64,000 nt of DNA. Source: a virus. The notes below the pieces were generated by a model. The model saw only the letters and a program-made list of their open reading frames with translations. It did no database searches and was not told the DNA's origin. The DNA lies in IMG/VR virus record IMGVR_UViG_3300023208_000004, positions 1-64,000 of that record; one strand, given 5' to 3'. Position numbers and translations under genes: made by a program. Shown one piece after another: positions 1 to 6,098 of this stretch. The stretch's first letter is position 1; each line of letters starts with the position of its first letter.

Positions 1-5
1 ATGTG

Positions 6-34
6 TTTTTTTTTTTAAAAAAAAAAAAAAAAAA
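6..34. repeat. poly(T)-poly(A) tract
   Basis: Eleven T are followed directly by eighteen A, a perfect T/A inverted repeat with no loop. No gene is supported nearby (roughly 1-240). A minus-strand frame ending near 120 looks protein-like but has no convincing start. The tract may be a terminator-like element or a region prone to sequencing error. Confidence 0.5.
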
Positions 35-274
35 GAAGATAAAACAGTCACAGATTTTCAATGGTTATTGTTCCTTTTCAGACCTTTTACCAAAGAAACA
101 TATATGTGCCTCTGTCATTTTATCTCTAACGACACTTTTATGCCGAGTATGTAACTATCAAGCCATGCGCTACTGCCCATTTTTCCAGAGCGGCGTCCAA
201 GCCACGCTTCGCTTCATGCAGGCGATTGCATTAGCTCCCGGTTAAGGAGCGGGAATCTTCAAAGAACAACTAAA

Positions 275-320
275 AATTGGGGCGGGTTTTTGTCGTTTTT
301 CACGAAAAAGTTGACCCGCC
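275..320 (-). terminator. long hairpin terminator
   Basis: Inverted repeat GGCGGGT (281-287) and ACCCGCC (314-320) encloses a second A/T hairpin. On the minus strand it is followed by an AATTTTT run. It sits downstream of the small minus-strand gene at 374-505 and probably ends that transcript. Confidence 0.6.
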
Positions 321-373
321 AAAACCTCAGTGTTTCTCGTCGAACACCTAACGAATTTATCTAATTTATTACT

Positions 374-505
374 CTAATAAAAGACGTTGACTGTCCGTTT
401 GCCAGCCACGGCAGCTATTATTGCCCAGACAGCTAGGGAGGAGGCTAATGCCCGATTCGAGCCGTCGCTCTTTTGAATCGTCTGCTTAGGCTTTTCTCGC
501 AGCAT
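374..505 (-). CDS. small membrane protein, 43 aa
   Basis: Uncharacterised. An ATG frame of 43 codons encodes a basic, polar N-terminus (MLREKPKQTIQKSDG) followed by one hydrophobic stretch around residues 22-35 that could span the membrane. It lies just downstream of a near-consensus promoter (531-559) and upstream of a strong hairpin terminator, so it forms a complete small transcription unit. No family is recognised. Confidence 0.5.
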   Translation of the reverse strand: MLREKPKQTIQKSDGSNRALASSLAVWAIIAAVAGKRTVNVFY

Positions 506-530
506 CCAATTTAGCACCAACGCCAAAAAC

Positions 531-559
531 ATAATACATCCATTCTACTAGAAAGTCAA
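531..559 (-). promoter_or_regulatory. sigma-70-like promoter
   Basis: Minus strand TTGACT, 17-nt spacer, TATTAT. Drives the 43-aa gene at 374-505 with a leader of about 20 nt. Confidence 0.6.
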
Positions 560-630
560 CAAAAAGTTACGCCTATAATAGCTTGATAATCAAAGACTTG
601 CGACGCGGGCCGACCGAATTTTAAAAATAA

Positions 631-735
631 AGTGCGCGGCAGGATTTGAACCTGCAATAAATAGTCAGACTTAACCCATGCAGGAGATACCTGCCGCTGG
701 GAGTCTCTAGCGTCTTTACATTCCGCCACGCGCAC
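631..735 (-). tRNA. tRNA-Leu-like gene with enlarged core
   Basis: Acceptor strands GTGCGCG/CGCGCAC pair fully, the T-arm is GCAGG-TTCAAAT-CCTGC, and the D-arm GCG...CGC is Leu-type. Between D- and T-arms there are 54 nt instead of about 32. These contain a GCAGG/CCTGC hairpin nested in CCCA/TGGG and AGACT/AGTCT. I cannot place a 7-nt anticodon loop with a good stem; GTTAAGT (anticodon UAA) is one weak option. No CCA is encoded. It is a tRNA-like RNA of uncertain function. Confidence 0.6.
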
Positions 736-868
736 TCAAACGAAAAACTTTTCAAAACTTCTCGACGGCTTTTATCAGTTTGTGATTAGTTGGCGTTCCA
801 AGCGAGCTTTCGCTCTTTAGTTGTTTGGACTCTCTTATGGCTTATTCAGCCACTCGGAACAAATAAAA

Positions 869-1753
869 TTAGTTATTCGCCAAAACCACGGCTTTTGCAG
901 GTTGAACAATGACGGGCTTCAAAAGGGCGTCCATCACATTCTGCGAACGCGCAGCGCGATTCAACTCAAACAAGACACGGCCATTCGTGCGTTGAGCGTA
1001 TTCAAATCGCTCGCTCTCAACTTGGTGAGTGAGATAATCAGTCGCCGCATTGTAAAGATTAAACAAGTTTCGAGCCTTGTCCTCGTCGCGCTTAGGAGCA
1101 AGCCAAAGACCCTCAACGCCTTCGCGCACAGAGTCAGAAAGAATGTCCTTCTCCGTCAAATTGCGAAGAACAGTCTTACCCTGCTCGTCGCTCAAAGACT
1201 TCTCCGCTAAGAGAGAGAAAATCTCGGCTGACTTCTCGAAACCATTAACTGCACGGTCAAGAGCGTCGCCAATGAAGTCGAGAGACATCTTAGTAGAGTG
1301 CTTCTTTGTCAAAGAAAACTCCTTTTCCATTGTCACCATACCGTTAGAGCAAACAAGACGCAGAAAACCCAACGCCCACGACGCTCGCAATGAACGGTCA
1401 AAGGAATTTTGGAGAGTCAGACGGAAACCAAGTTCGTCGCCGACCTTCGGAACAGGAATGGTCTTGTCCTTGAAGTCAAATGTCGCATAGAATCGCTCGC
1501 CGTTACCAGCGACAACCAACTTCTGCGAGGACGGAGTGAGGCCGCGAGAAGTCATTGCTTCATTAGCCTTGTCCATCAAATCCTTATTCTGAATCAGACC
1601 GTAGTATTCGGTGCAAACACCAAGAGGCGCATCAACACCTTCGCGGAAGTTACCAAACCAGCCAGTTGTGCGACCGTCCTTAGTAAAGAGAGGTTGCGTA
1701 GAGACGTTGTAATCCCAATTTGCGTTAACGGATTGAAGTGTGGGGCGAGCCAT
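869..1753 (-). CDS. DUF932 (TIGR03299-like) phage/plasmid protein
   Basis: A 294-aa protein with hallmarks of the DUF932 family found in phages and plasmids: a GWFGNFREG motif near the N-terminus, a central FRLTLQNSFDRSLR segment and the motif LRLVCSNGM around residues 131-139. The biochemical role is unknown; family members are often strongly expressed early phage genes. The gene has its own promoter (1792-1820) and an A/C-rich 32-nt leader without a Shine-Dalgarno sequence. A GAGC-GAAA-GCTC hairpin lies just downstream. Confidence 0.85.
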   Translation of the reverse strand: MARPTLQSVNANWDYNVSTQPLFTKDGRTTGWFGNFREGVDAPLGVCTEYYGLIQNKDLMDKANEAMTSRGLTPSSQKLVVAGNGERFYATFDFKDKTIPVPKVGDELGFRLTLQNSFDRSLRASWALGFLRLVCSNGMVTMEKEFSLTKKHSTKMSLDFIGDALDRAVNGFEKSAEIFSLLAEKSLSDEQGKTVLRNLTEKDILSDSVREGVEGLWLAPKRDEDKARNLFNLYNAATDYLTHQVESERFEYAQRTNGRVLFELNRAARSQNVMDALLKPVIVQPAKAVVLANN

Positions 1754-1791
1754 AGTTTGTTTGAGTTTGGGTTGTTTTTGTTACTGTGAAA

Positions 1792-1820
1792 AGTATAGCA
1801 AAGACTTGGTTACTTGTCAA
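1792..1820 (-). promoter_or_regulatory. consensus sigma-70 promoter of DUF932 gene
   Basis: Minus strand TTGACA, 17-nt spacer, TATACT. Predicted start about 32 nt before the ATG. The leader is A/C-rich (repeats of AAACAAC-type sequence). Confidence 0.75.
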
Positions 1821-1823
1821 GCC

Positions 1824-2066
1824 TTACTTAATACGCGACTTCAATTCCGCCTTAATCGCACGAGCGACATCGCCGCGCCAGCTTGACGCATTGCAAAGAA
1901 AGTAACTTACGATTGAGCGTCCATCGTCAAGTCCGTAGTTGTCATCCACGGAATTCAGACAGTGCATCGCCAAAAGGTAGGGCTTCGCTCCAAAATACAC
2001 ATTGCGCCAGTCACGCGAAATGAGGGCTGCGATTGACGCGAGGTTCATGCTTTTAATGTCGGGCAT
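1824..2066 (-). CDS. small conserved-looking protein, 80 aa
   Basis: Unrecognised 80-aa soluble protein with the motif ISRDWRNVYFGAKPYLLAM and a central YGLDDGRSIVSYFLCN. The composition is ordinary coding and the start sits exactly where a leaderless transcript from the 2073-2100 promoter would begin. No function can be assigned. Confidence 0.65.
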   Translation of the reverse strand: MPDIKSMNLASIAALISRDWRNVYFGAKPYLLAMHCLNSVDDNYGLDDGRSIVSYFLCNASSWRGDVARAIKAELKSRIK

Positions 2067-2072
2067 GATTTA

Positions 2073-2100
2073 ATTCTAGCACGTTTTTCTAAGATGTCAA
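2073..2100 (-). promoter_or_regulatory. promoter for leaderless gene
   Basis: Minus strand TTGACA, 16-nt spacer, TAGAAT, then 6 nt and the ATG of the 80-aa gene. Confidence 0.7.
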
Positions 2101-2253
2101 GCTCTTCGTAAGTGCTTAATCATCAAACTCTTGCGTGGCGTGCCATCGGAATTATAAATCCTTAAAAATCAACAACTTAAAAAACATTTTAATTACTTGA
2201 ATTGATTATTTGGAAGCTTATTTGATAGGTATAGATTCTGAGGGGATTATTTG

Positions 2254-2329
2254 TGGCCGGTCAAGTCCGAATCGAACGGACACCCTCGCTTCTTCAGAGC
2301 GTTGTGCAGACCACCTACACCATTGACCG
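2254..2329 (-). tRNA. tRNA-Phe(GAA)
   Basis: Full cloverleaf: acceptor CGGTCAA/TTGACCG, anticodon loop CTGAAGA, T-arm GTCCG-TTCGATT-CGGAC, encoded CCA. Confidence 0.9.
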
Positions 2330-2335
2330 TTTATT

Positions 2336-2417
2336 TGGCGCACCGAGAAGGAGTCGAACCTTCATGTAATTCCAATTAGCCTTTCTATCGGTTCGTAGCC
2401 GAAGGGCATACCGGCGC
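2336..2417 (-). tRNA. tRNA-like gene, non-canonical core
   Basis: Acceptor GCGCCGG pairs with TCGGTGC (two G-U pairs), T-arm GAAGG-TTCGACT-CCTTC is normal and CCA is encoded. The interior is odd. A good anticodon-type hairpin TCGG-CTACGAA-CCGA (anticodon ACG, Arg) starts only 7 nt after the acceptor stem, leaving no room for a D-arm, while a TAAT-TGGA-ATTA hairpin lies between it and the T-arm. It is either a degenerate tRNA-Arg or a rearranged tRNA-like RNA. Confidence 0.55.
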
Positions 2418-2424
2418 ATATTTC

Positions 2425-2500
2425 TGGTCGCAACGGCAAGAATCGAACTTGCGGAAGCTTCCTTATGAGAGAAACCTGAGTAACCAACGCTCTCGCTGCG
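2425..2500 (-). tRNA. tRNA-Met(CAT)
   Basis: Acceptor CGCAGCG/CGTTGCG, D-loop with TTGGTTA, anticodon loop CTCATAA, T-arm GCAAG-TTCGATT-CTTGC, encoded CCA. CAT could also be an Ile2 tRNA after lysidine modification; a second CAT tRNA occurs at 3537. Confidence 0.85.
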
Positions 2501-2526
2501 CTCTTAGTCGTATTACACTACAAAAC

Positions 2527-2555
2527 ATTATAGCAGAAAAATAAACAAATGTCAA
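2527..2555 (-). promoter_or_regulatory. promoter of tRNA cluster 2254-2500
   Basis: Minus strand TTGACA, 17-nt spacer, TATAAT (perfect hexamers), ending 27 nt before tRNA-Met. Confidence 0.75.
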
Positions 2556-2596
2556 CAAATTATCCATATCGAACCTTAATGCGCGTATTGTCTATT

Positions 2597-3457
2597 ATGA
2601 ACAGAAAACATTCATTAGAAACCCGTCAAAAAATTCGTATCGCTAGAAAAGCCTACCTTGCCGGGACAACAAAAAGGTCATGGCAAGTTAAACAAGCTGG
2701 CAAATCTATCCCTTGCGAAAAATTTAAAGAAATCTTAAATAAAAACAAAATTAATTACATTCCAGAATTCGAGCCCCTTCGTGAAATGGGTAGATATTAT
2801 TCGATTGACGTGTCATTTCCAGACAAGAAAATAGGAATAGAAATAAATGGAAGACAACACTACGACTCTTATGGAAACCTCGCTCCTTATTATCAACTCA
2901 GACACGACCTAATTGAAGCCTTTGGTTGGAAACTATACGAAATCCCATATCACATGGCCTTCGACGAAGAAAAAATGATGAATCTTGTATTATTAATCCT
3001 TAATTCAGAAAATAAAATTGAATTTAATTATAAATGCTACTCTCCACCCAAAAAGAAAACCTACATTGCAAAACGCCCAAATAACATTAAATATAATTAC
3101 CCACCTTACGAACAGCTTAAAGAAATGGCAGAGTCTATGTTTTTAAAAGAATTAGTCGTTAAACTAAACATTCCACAAAAGGCTCTGTGGTTGCATTTAG
3201 CAAAACGAGGAATAAAAACAAAAAAATACACAAAGCCTATCAAATTCAAAAATCCAAACAAAAACAGGCCATCACAAAGAAAAGTCCCAAGACCTTCCCC
3301 AGAGGAACTCCAAGAGCTAATAAAAAAACATCCAATGACTGTTCTCGGGAGAAAATTCGGAATATCTGACAATGCAATCAGAAAATGGTGTAGGTCTTAC
3401 AACATAGACCTACGCAAGAAAAAATTGGTAGTTCCGACGGGACTCGAACCCGTATAA
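2597..3457 (+). CDS. putative homing endonuclease (Vsr/EDxHD-like nuclease)
   Basis: Starts with a NUMOD3-like DNA-binding motif (HSLETRQKIRIARKAY). A nuclease core follows with FPDKKIGIEINGRQHYD and a downstream RHDLIEAFGWKLYEI, typical of Vsr-like/DUF559-type PD-(D/E)XK nucleases. Two C-terminal helix-turn-helix-like repeats end in AKRGIKTKK and RSYNIDLRKKK. I chose ATG 2597 because an upstream in-frame ATG (2549) lies inside the tRNA promoter. It is the only plus-strand gene here, inserted between tRNA clusters, and its stop lies inside the antisense of tRNA-Ile. It is likely a selfish element targeting tRNA DNA. Confidence 0.75.
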   Translation: MNRKHSLETRQKIRIARKAYLAGTTKRSWQVKQAGKSIPCEKFKEILNKNKINYIPEFEPLREMGRYYSIDVSFPDKKIGIEINGRQHYDSYGNLAPYYQLRHDLIEAFGWKLYEIPYHMAFDEEKMMNLVLLILNSENKIEFNYKCYSPPKKKTYIAKRPNNIKYNYPPYEQLKEMAESMFLKELVVKLNIPQKALWLHLAKRGIKTKKYTKPIKFKNPNKNRPSQRKVPRPSPEELQELIKKHPMTVLGRKFGISDNAIRKWCRSYNIDLRKKKLVVPTGLEPV

Positions 3458-3528
3458 TTCCCACATCTAGGGAGAGCTTTCGCTTGCTGATTATAAGTCA
3501 GCTATGTTACCAATTACATCACGGAACT
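3426..3528 (-). tRNA. tRNA-Ile(TAT) with 32-nt variable region
   Basis: All arms are excellent: acceptor AGTTCCG/CGGAACT, D-arm ATGTAATTGGTAACAT, anticodon arm GCTGA-CTTATAA-TCAGC, T-arm ACGGG-TTCGAGT-CCCGT, encoded CCA. The variable region is 32 nt instead of 5 and folds into two extra hairpins, AGC-GAAA-GCT (GNRA tetraloop) and TCCC-TAGATGT-GGGA. This is not a normal Ile architecture. It borders the homing endonuclease gene. Confidence 0.8.
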
Positions 3529-3536
3529 AATAAACT

Positions 3537-3610
3537 TGGTAGCGGATTCTGGACTCGAACCAGCCCTTGAGCTTATGAAACTCAAATGCAACCTCTTACA
3601 CCTTTCCGCA
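3537..3610 (-). tRNA. tRNA-Met(CAT)
   Basis: Anticodon arm TGAGT-TTCATAA-GCTCA, T-arm CTGG-TTCGAGT-CCAG, encoded CCA; acceptor has mismatches at both ends (TGCGGAA/ATCCGCT). Could be Met or Ile2. Confidence 0.75.
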
Positions 3611-3617
3611 AATCATT

Positions 3618-3691
3618 TGGAGCAGTATGCCGGAATCGAACCGGCACATAAACTATGGCAAAGTTTCAGGCTTCCACTACATCAATACTGC
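3618..3691 (-). tRNA. tRNA-Gly(GCC)
   Basis: Acceptor GCAGTAT/ATACTGC, anticodon arm AAACT-TTGCCAT-AGTTT, T-arm GCCGG-TTCGATT-CCGGC, encoded CCA. Confidence 0.9.
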
Positions 3692-3697
3692 ATTATT

Positions 3698-3773
3698 TGG
3701 TGGAGCCGTGGAGAGTTGAACTCCAAACCTTCTCGGTGCAAACGAGACGCTCTGCCAGTTGAGCTACGGCCCC
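3698..3773 (-). tRNA. tRNA-Ala(TGC)
   Basis: Acceptor GGGGCCG/CGGCTCC with a G3-U70 pair, anticodon arm TCTCG-TTTGCAC-CGAGA, T-arm TGGAG-TTCAACT-CTCCA, encoded CCA. Confidence 0.93.
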
Positions 3774-3784
3774 AAAAAAGAACA

Positions 3785-3860
3785 TGGCTGCTAGAGCAGG
3801 AGTCGAACCCGCACCGTTTCCGTTAACAGCGGAAAGGACTACCAATTATCCCACCTAGCA
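3785..3860 (-). tRNA. tRNA-Asn(GTT)
   Basis: Acceptor TGCTAGG/TCTAGCA, anticodon arm TTCCG-CTGTTAA-CGGAA, T-arm GCGGG-TTCGACT-CCTGC, encoded CCA. Confidence 0.92.
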
Positions 3861-3865
3861 ATCTT

Positions 3866-3940
3866 TGGAGCCAAATGGAGGAATCGAACCCCCGTTTCAA
3901 AGATACAAACCTCGCGTAATAGCCACTATACGAATTTGGC
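3866..3940 (-). tRNA. tRNA-Thr(TGT)
   Basis: Acceptor GCCAAAT/ATTTGGC, anticodon arm CGAGG-TTTGTAT-CTTTG, T-arm GGGGG-TTCGATT-CCTCC, encoded CCA. First gene of the 3940-3426 tRNA operon. Confidence 0.9.
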
Positions 3941-3950
3941 GTCTGTGAAT

Positions 3951-3979
3951 ATACTACACTACCCCTAAACAAAAATCAA
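3951..3979 (-). promoter_or_regulatory. promoter of tRNA operon 3426-3940
   Basis: Minus strand TTGATT, 17-nt spacer, TAGTAT, ending 10 nt before tRNA-Thr. Confidence 0.65.
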
Positions 3980-4019
3980 GAAAAAACAATCTAATCTCTT
4001 TCTTATCTATTCCTTTTCC

Positions 4020-4457
4020 CTATTCACAGAAGTCAATAATCACAGGTTTTCCATCGTGGAAACGGACATTGGAGCGGCGAATGTCGTCAATCAAATTGTA
4101 TCCATTTTCTTCGCAAAAAAACTCAATTTCTTTCAAGGCTTTTGCGCTTGAACCACCGATTCCATTGGCTTTTATTTGAACGAAGAAAAACTTCCGTTCG
4201 TAAATTGGCCACAAAAAATACTTTTGAAATTTTGGAGATATACTGGCGCGAGCCGTTTTGAAACAGTCAACGTCACGGTCGTTTTCATCCTTCCAAACCT
4301 TAAAAACATATTCAGGAAAATCTAGATGATAATACACCCACTTGAATGCACCAGAAAACAAAAACTTAAATCCTAATTTTTTACACTGTTGTCTTACCTT
4401 AATTGGCGAATCCAAACAAGGAAGACTCAACAGAGCAATGGCGGATTTGAATTTCAT
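4020..4457 (-). CDS. protein-kinase-like fold protein, 145 aa
   Basis: Unnamed phage protein. The N-terminal half has YVFKVWKDEND, resembling the beta-strand and lysine region of kinase-like folds. The C-terminus has LIDDIRRSNVRFHDGKPVIIDF, which matches the D-x-x-x-x-N and D-F elements of small kinase/aminoglycoside-phosphotransferase-like proteins. At 145 aa it is far shorter than a full kinase, so a reduced or inactive pseudokinase is likely. The call rests on motif similarity only. Confidence 0.55.
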   Translation of the reverse strand: MKFKSAIALLSLPCLDSPIKVRQQCKKLGFKFLFSGAFKWVYYHLDFPEYVFKVWKDENDRDVDCFKTARASISPKFQKYFLWPIYERKFFFVQIKANGIGGSSAKALKEIEFFCEENGYNLIDDIRRSNVRFHDGKPVIIDFCE

Positions 4458-4534
4458 CTATTTAATAGTATCTTGATTTTTCGGGAAAAGCAAGCTCCAA
4501 CACTTTAAGCAAAACCGCTGATATTCAAGGACTT

Positions 4535-4903
4535 CTACTTCAAAACACAGGAGACACCATTTCTTATGATAGATGGGTTTTTGGGTGTCGTATTTAGATT
4601 TATGAAACATACGGTAATATGCAACGGCCAAAAAGGATTAGAAGAAAGGCCCAATTCGCGTCGTATTTCGGCGACTTCTGGACACTCTATCACAATCCAA
4701 AAATACCCGTCGTCATCACACCGTATTACACCGTCATAAAAGAATGAGAGTTTTTGTCCCTCAAATTTTCCCCAAGAGGGATGGGAAGAAACATTGTCGT
4801 ATTTGCCCGCTATTAAGGTAGCGTGTGAACCGTGAAGGGGTAGCGTAGCTTTCTTCCAAAGAAATTTCTCCACCCACCATTTATAATACTCGCTTTTTGC
4901 CAA
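4535..4903 (-). CDS. 2H phosphoesterase-like protein (C-terminal part, frameshifted)
   Basis: Contains two H-x-T motifs, HATL (about residue 27) and HITV (about residue 95), the catalytic signature of the 2H phosphoesterase superfamily, which hydrolyses 2',3'-cyclic or oligonucleotide phosphodiester bonds. Phage T4 57B/Acb1 (anti-CBASS) belongs to this fold. This frame opens with a TTG and overlaps the preceding frame. Adding one T to the TTTT run near 4907 would fuse the two into one protein of about 170 aa, so the gene looks frameshifted in this sequence. Confidence 0.6.
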   Translation of the reverse strand: MAKSEYYKWWVEKFLWKKATLPLHGSHATLIAGKYDNVSSHPSWGKFEGQKLSFFYDGVIRCDDDGYFWIVIECPEVAEIRRELGLSSNPFWPLHITVCFINLNTTPKNPSIIRNGVSCVLK

Positions 4904-5094
4904 AAGATTCTTTTATTGATTTCGTCTTTGAATTTTCCGGCGTATTGGTTCGGAGCAACCTCTAAGAGAGTCCATTCGCTTAGGACATCAAACTCAGAAA
5001 TAAGAAGTCTTTTTCTTATTAAATTTTCCCAATTTGCTTCAATCATAATTAACTTGTAAAAAAATGTGAACCACCAATGATAATCGTTAGCCAT
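4813..5094 (-). CDS. N-terminal part of the frameshifted 2H phosphoesterase gene
   Basis: Residues such as LIRKRLLISEFDVL and YAGKFKDEINKRI form a helical N-terminal region. After INKRI the frame continues into FWQKASIIN and then stops; the neighbouring frame gives the more protein-like FLAKSEYYKWW and the H-x-T motifs. I interpret both as one ancestral gene. An internal ATG at 5046 is an alternative start. Confidence 0.45.
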   Translation of the reverse strand: MANDYHWWFTFFYKLIMIEANWENLIRKRLLISEFDVLSEWTLLEVAPNQYAGKFKDEINKRIFWQKASIINGGWRNFFGRKLRYPFTVHTLP

Positions 5095-5134
5095 AGCGCG
5101 TCACGTATAACACTTACATCTTTTACAAAACACG

Positions 5135-5413
5135 CTAATTTGTCATGGAAATACCAAAATCCCTGACCTTAAATTCGGGCGAAAGGGAATTGGGTAGATG
5201 CACTTCAAATGGAATATTTTCATTGCCAGCCGCAACATGAGCGTCCCAAGCGTTAGAACAAAGCTCCCGAATGGCTGTTTGGATTTTGTTGGAATATAGC
5301 TTGGAACTGAGTAACCCTAAAATGTGCGCCGTTTCTTCCCGGTCAATGCGAAAAGCGGCGGTATTGATGGTGCCGCTTTGCTCAACCTCGTTGCGACGTT
5401 CTTCAATAATCAT
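5135..5413 (-). pseudogene. truncated rIIA-like GHKL ATPase
   Basis: The 92 aa cover only the start of an rIIA-like protein: IRELCSNAWDAHVAAGN is the N-box of GHKL ATPases and FKVRDFGISMT matches the following ATP-binding segment of the full-length rIIA-like protein at 15010-17208 (VIREYSSNAYDAHIANGN, FKIRDFGVGLS). The frame stops at once after that motif, so the ATP lid and all later domains are missing. Its promoter (5420-5448) is intact, so a short peptide may still be made. Confidence 0.75.
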
Positions 5414-5419
5414 AAATGA

Positions 5420-5448
5420 AGAATAGAGAATTCCCCGTGCGTTGTCAA
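5420..5448 (-). promoter_or_regulatory. promoter of truncated rIIA-like gene
   Basis: Minus strand TTGACA, 17-nt spacer, TATTCT, then 6 nt and ATG (leaderless configuration). Confidence 0.7.
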
Positions 5449-5452
5449 GGAT

Positions 5453-5617
5453 TTACTTTTCAATTCGTAAAGTGAGATATACTAAAAATCCGAAAAAACC
5501 ACCGAGCAACACGGGAGAAAGCGTAATGAGTGTTCGGTTTTTGAAAATCATGGCTAAACCGAGGGTGATTAGCCAACAAATCAACAGCCCAAGCAAAATT
5601 TTGTTCTCTTTTGTCAT
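5453..5617 (-). CDS. small two-TM membrane protein, 54 aa
   Basis: ATG frame of 54 codons with two hydrophobic segments (about residues 8-24 and 31-50) joined by FKNRT, so a small hairpin membrane protein with both ends on one side. A promoter lies directly upstream with the start codon at the expected transcription start. Unknown role. Confidence 0.55.
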   Translation of the reverse strand: MTKENKILLGLLICWLITLGLAMIFKNRTLITLSPVLLGGFFGFLVYLTLRIEK

Positions 5618-5624
5618 GTAGTAT

Positions 5625-5652
5625 ATCCTATCAAGATTTTAACCGCCGTCAA
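5625..5652 (-). promoter_or_regulatory. promoter of 54-aa membrane gene
   Basis: Minus strand TTGACG, 16-nt spacer, TAGGAT, ATG 8 nt from the -10 edge. Confidence 0.5.
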
Positions 5653-5654
5653 CT

Positions 5655-5711
5655 AAAAAAAATCAAGCCCCTTCGCTTATTAAAACTTTCGTGCCGCGTT
5701 TCATATCTCTT
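5655..5711 (-). ncRNA. candidate short transcript with its own promoter and terminator
   Basis: A good promoter (5718-5746) predicts a transcript beginning near 5711. It carries only a 13-codon frame (MKRGTKVLISEGA) and ends in a small AAGC/GCTT hairpin followed by eight U. It could be a small RNA or a micro-peptide gene. The hairpin is weak. Confidence 0.35.
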
Positions 5712-5717
5712 GATTAG

Positions 5718-5746
5718 AGTATAGGGGAATTCTCTAAGAAAAGCAA
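5718..5746 (-). promoter_or_regulatory. promoter of short transcript
   Basis: Minus strand TTGCTT, 17-nt spacer, TATACT. Confidence 0.5.
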
Positions 5747-5754
5747 GAAAATTT

Positions 5755-5830
5755 TGGAGCAGTATGCGGGACTCGAACCCGCTGTCTTCACGTTGGAAGC
5801 GTGATGTGTGGCCAGTTACACCTATACTGC
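5755..5830 (-). tRNA. tRNA-Gly(TCC)
   Basis: Acceptor GCAGTAT/ATACTGC (same as tRNA-Gly(GCC) at 3618), anticodon arm TCACG-CTTCCAA-CGTGA, T-arm GCGGG-TTCGAGT-CCCGC, encoded CCA. Confidence 0.93.
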
Positions 5831-5834
5831 ATTT

Positions 5835-5910
5835 TGGTGGGCAAGGCAGGATTTGAACCCGCGACTTCTTCGGTGTAAACGAAGCACTCTGGCCGCTGAG
5901 TTACTCGCCC
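5835..5910 (-). tRNA. tRNA-Val(TAC)
   Basis: Acceptor GGGCGAG/CTTGCCC, anticodon arm CTTCG-TTTACAC-CGAAG, T-arm GCGGG-TTCAAAT-CCTGC, encoded CCA. Confidence 0.93.
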
Positions 5911-5913
5911 AAA

Positions 5914-5991
5914 TGGTCTGAATGGAGGGATTTGAACCCACGTTATTCTACGCCCCAAACGTAGTGCCATGCCAAGCTAGGCGACACTCAG
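5914..5991 (-). tRNA. tRNA-Pro(TGG)
   Basis: Acceptor CTGAGTG/CATTCAG, anticodon arm CTACG-TTTGGGG-CGTAG, D-arm GCC...GGC, encoded CCA. Confidence 0.92.
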
Positions 5992-6003
5992 ATAAAAGAA
6001 CTT

Positions 6004-6089
6004 TGGCGGAAGCAGAAGGAATCGAACCCTCGACCCACATAGGAGCAACTGTTTTCAAGACAGCATCCTCGACCAGCCGGACTACTTCC
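6004..6089 (-). tRNA. tRNA-Ser(TGA)
   Basis: Normal class II tRNA: acceptor GGAAGTA/TGCTTCC, anticodon arm GCTGT-CTTGAAA-ACAGT, long variable arm, T-arm GAGGG-TTCGATT-CCTTC, encoded CCA. This normal class II tRNA contrasts with the enlarged Leu-like genes. Confidence 0.92.
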
Positions 6090-6098
6090 AATTGATAT

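Noticed and set aside
1-240. 80-codon plus-strand frame at the left edge
   Set aside because: It begins with a poly-lysine run produced by the A18 tract and has no supporting signals.
821-1789. Several long plus-strand frames across 821-1789
   Set aside because: They are antisense to the clear DUF932 gene, have arginine-rich low-sense composition and lack promoters.
2549-2596. Upstream start of the homing endonuclease at 2549
   Set aside because: The extra codons overlap the tRNA promoter, and the NUMOD3-like motif begins right after ATG 2597.
3536-3826. 96-codon plus-strand frame
   Set aside because: It runs through four antisense tRNA genes (Met, Gly, Ala, Asn); motifs such as ESNPHRF come from tRNA T-arms.
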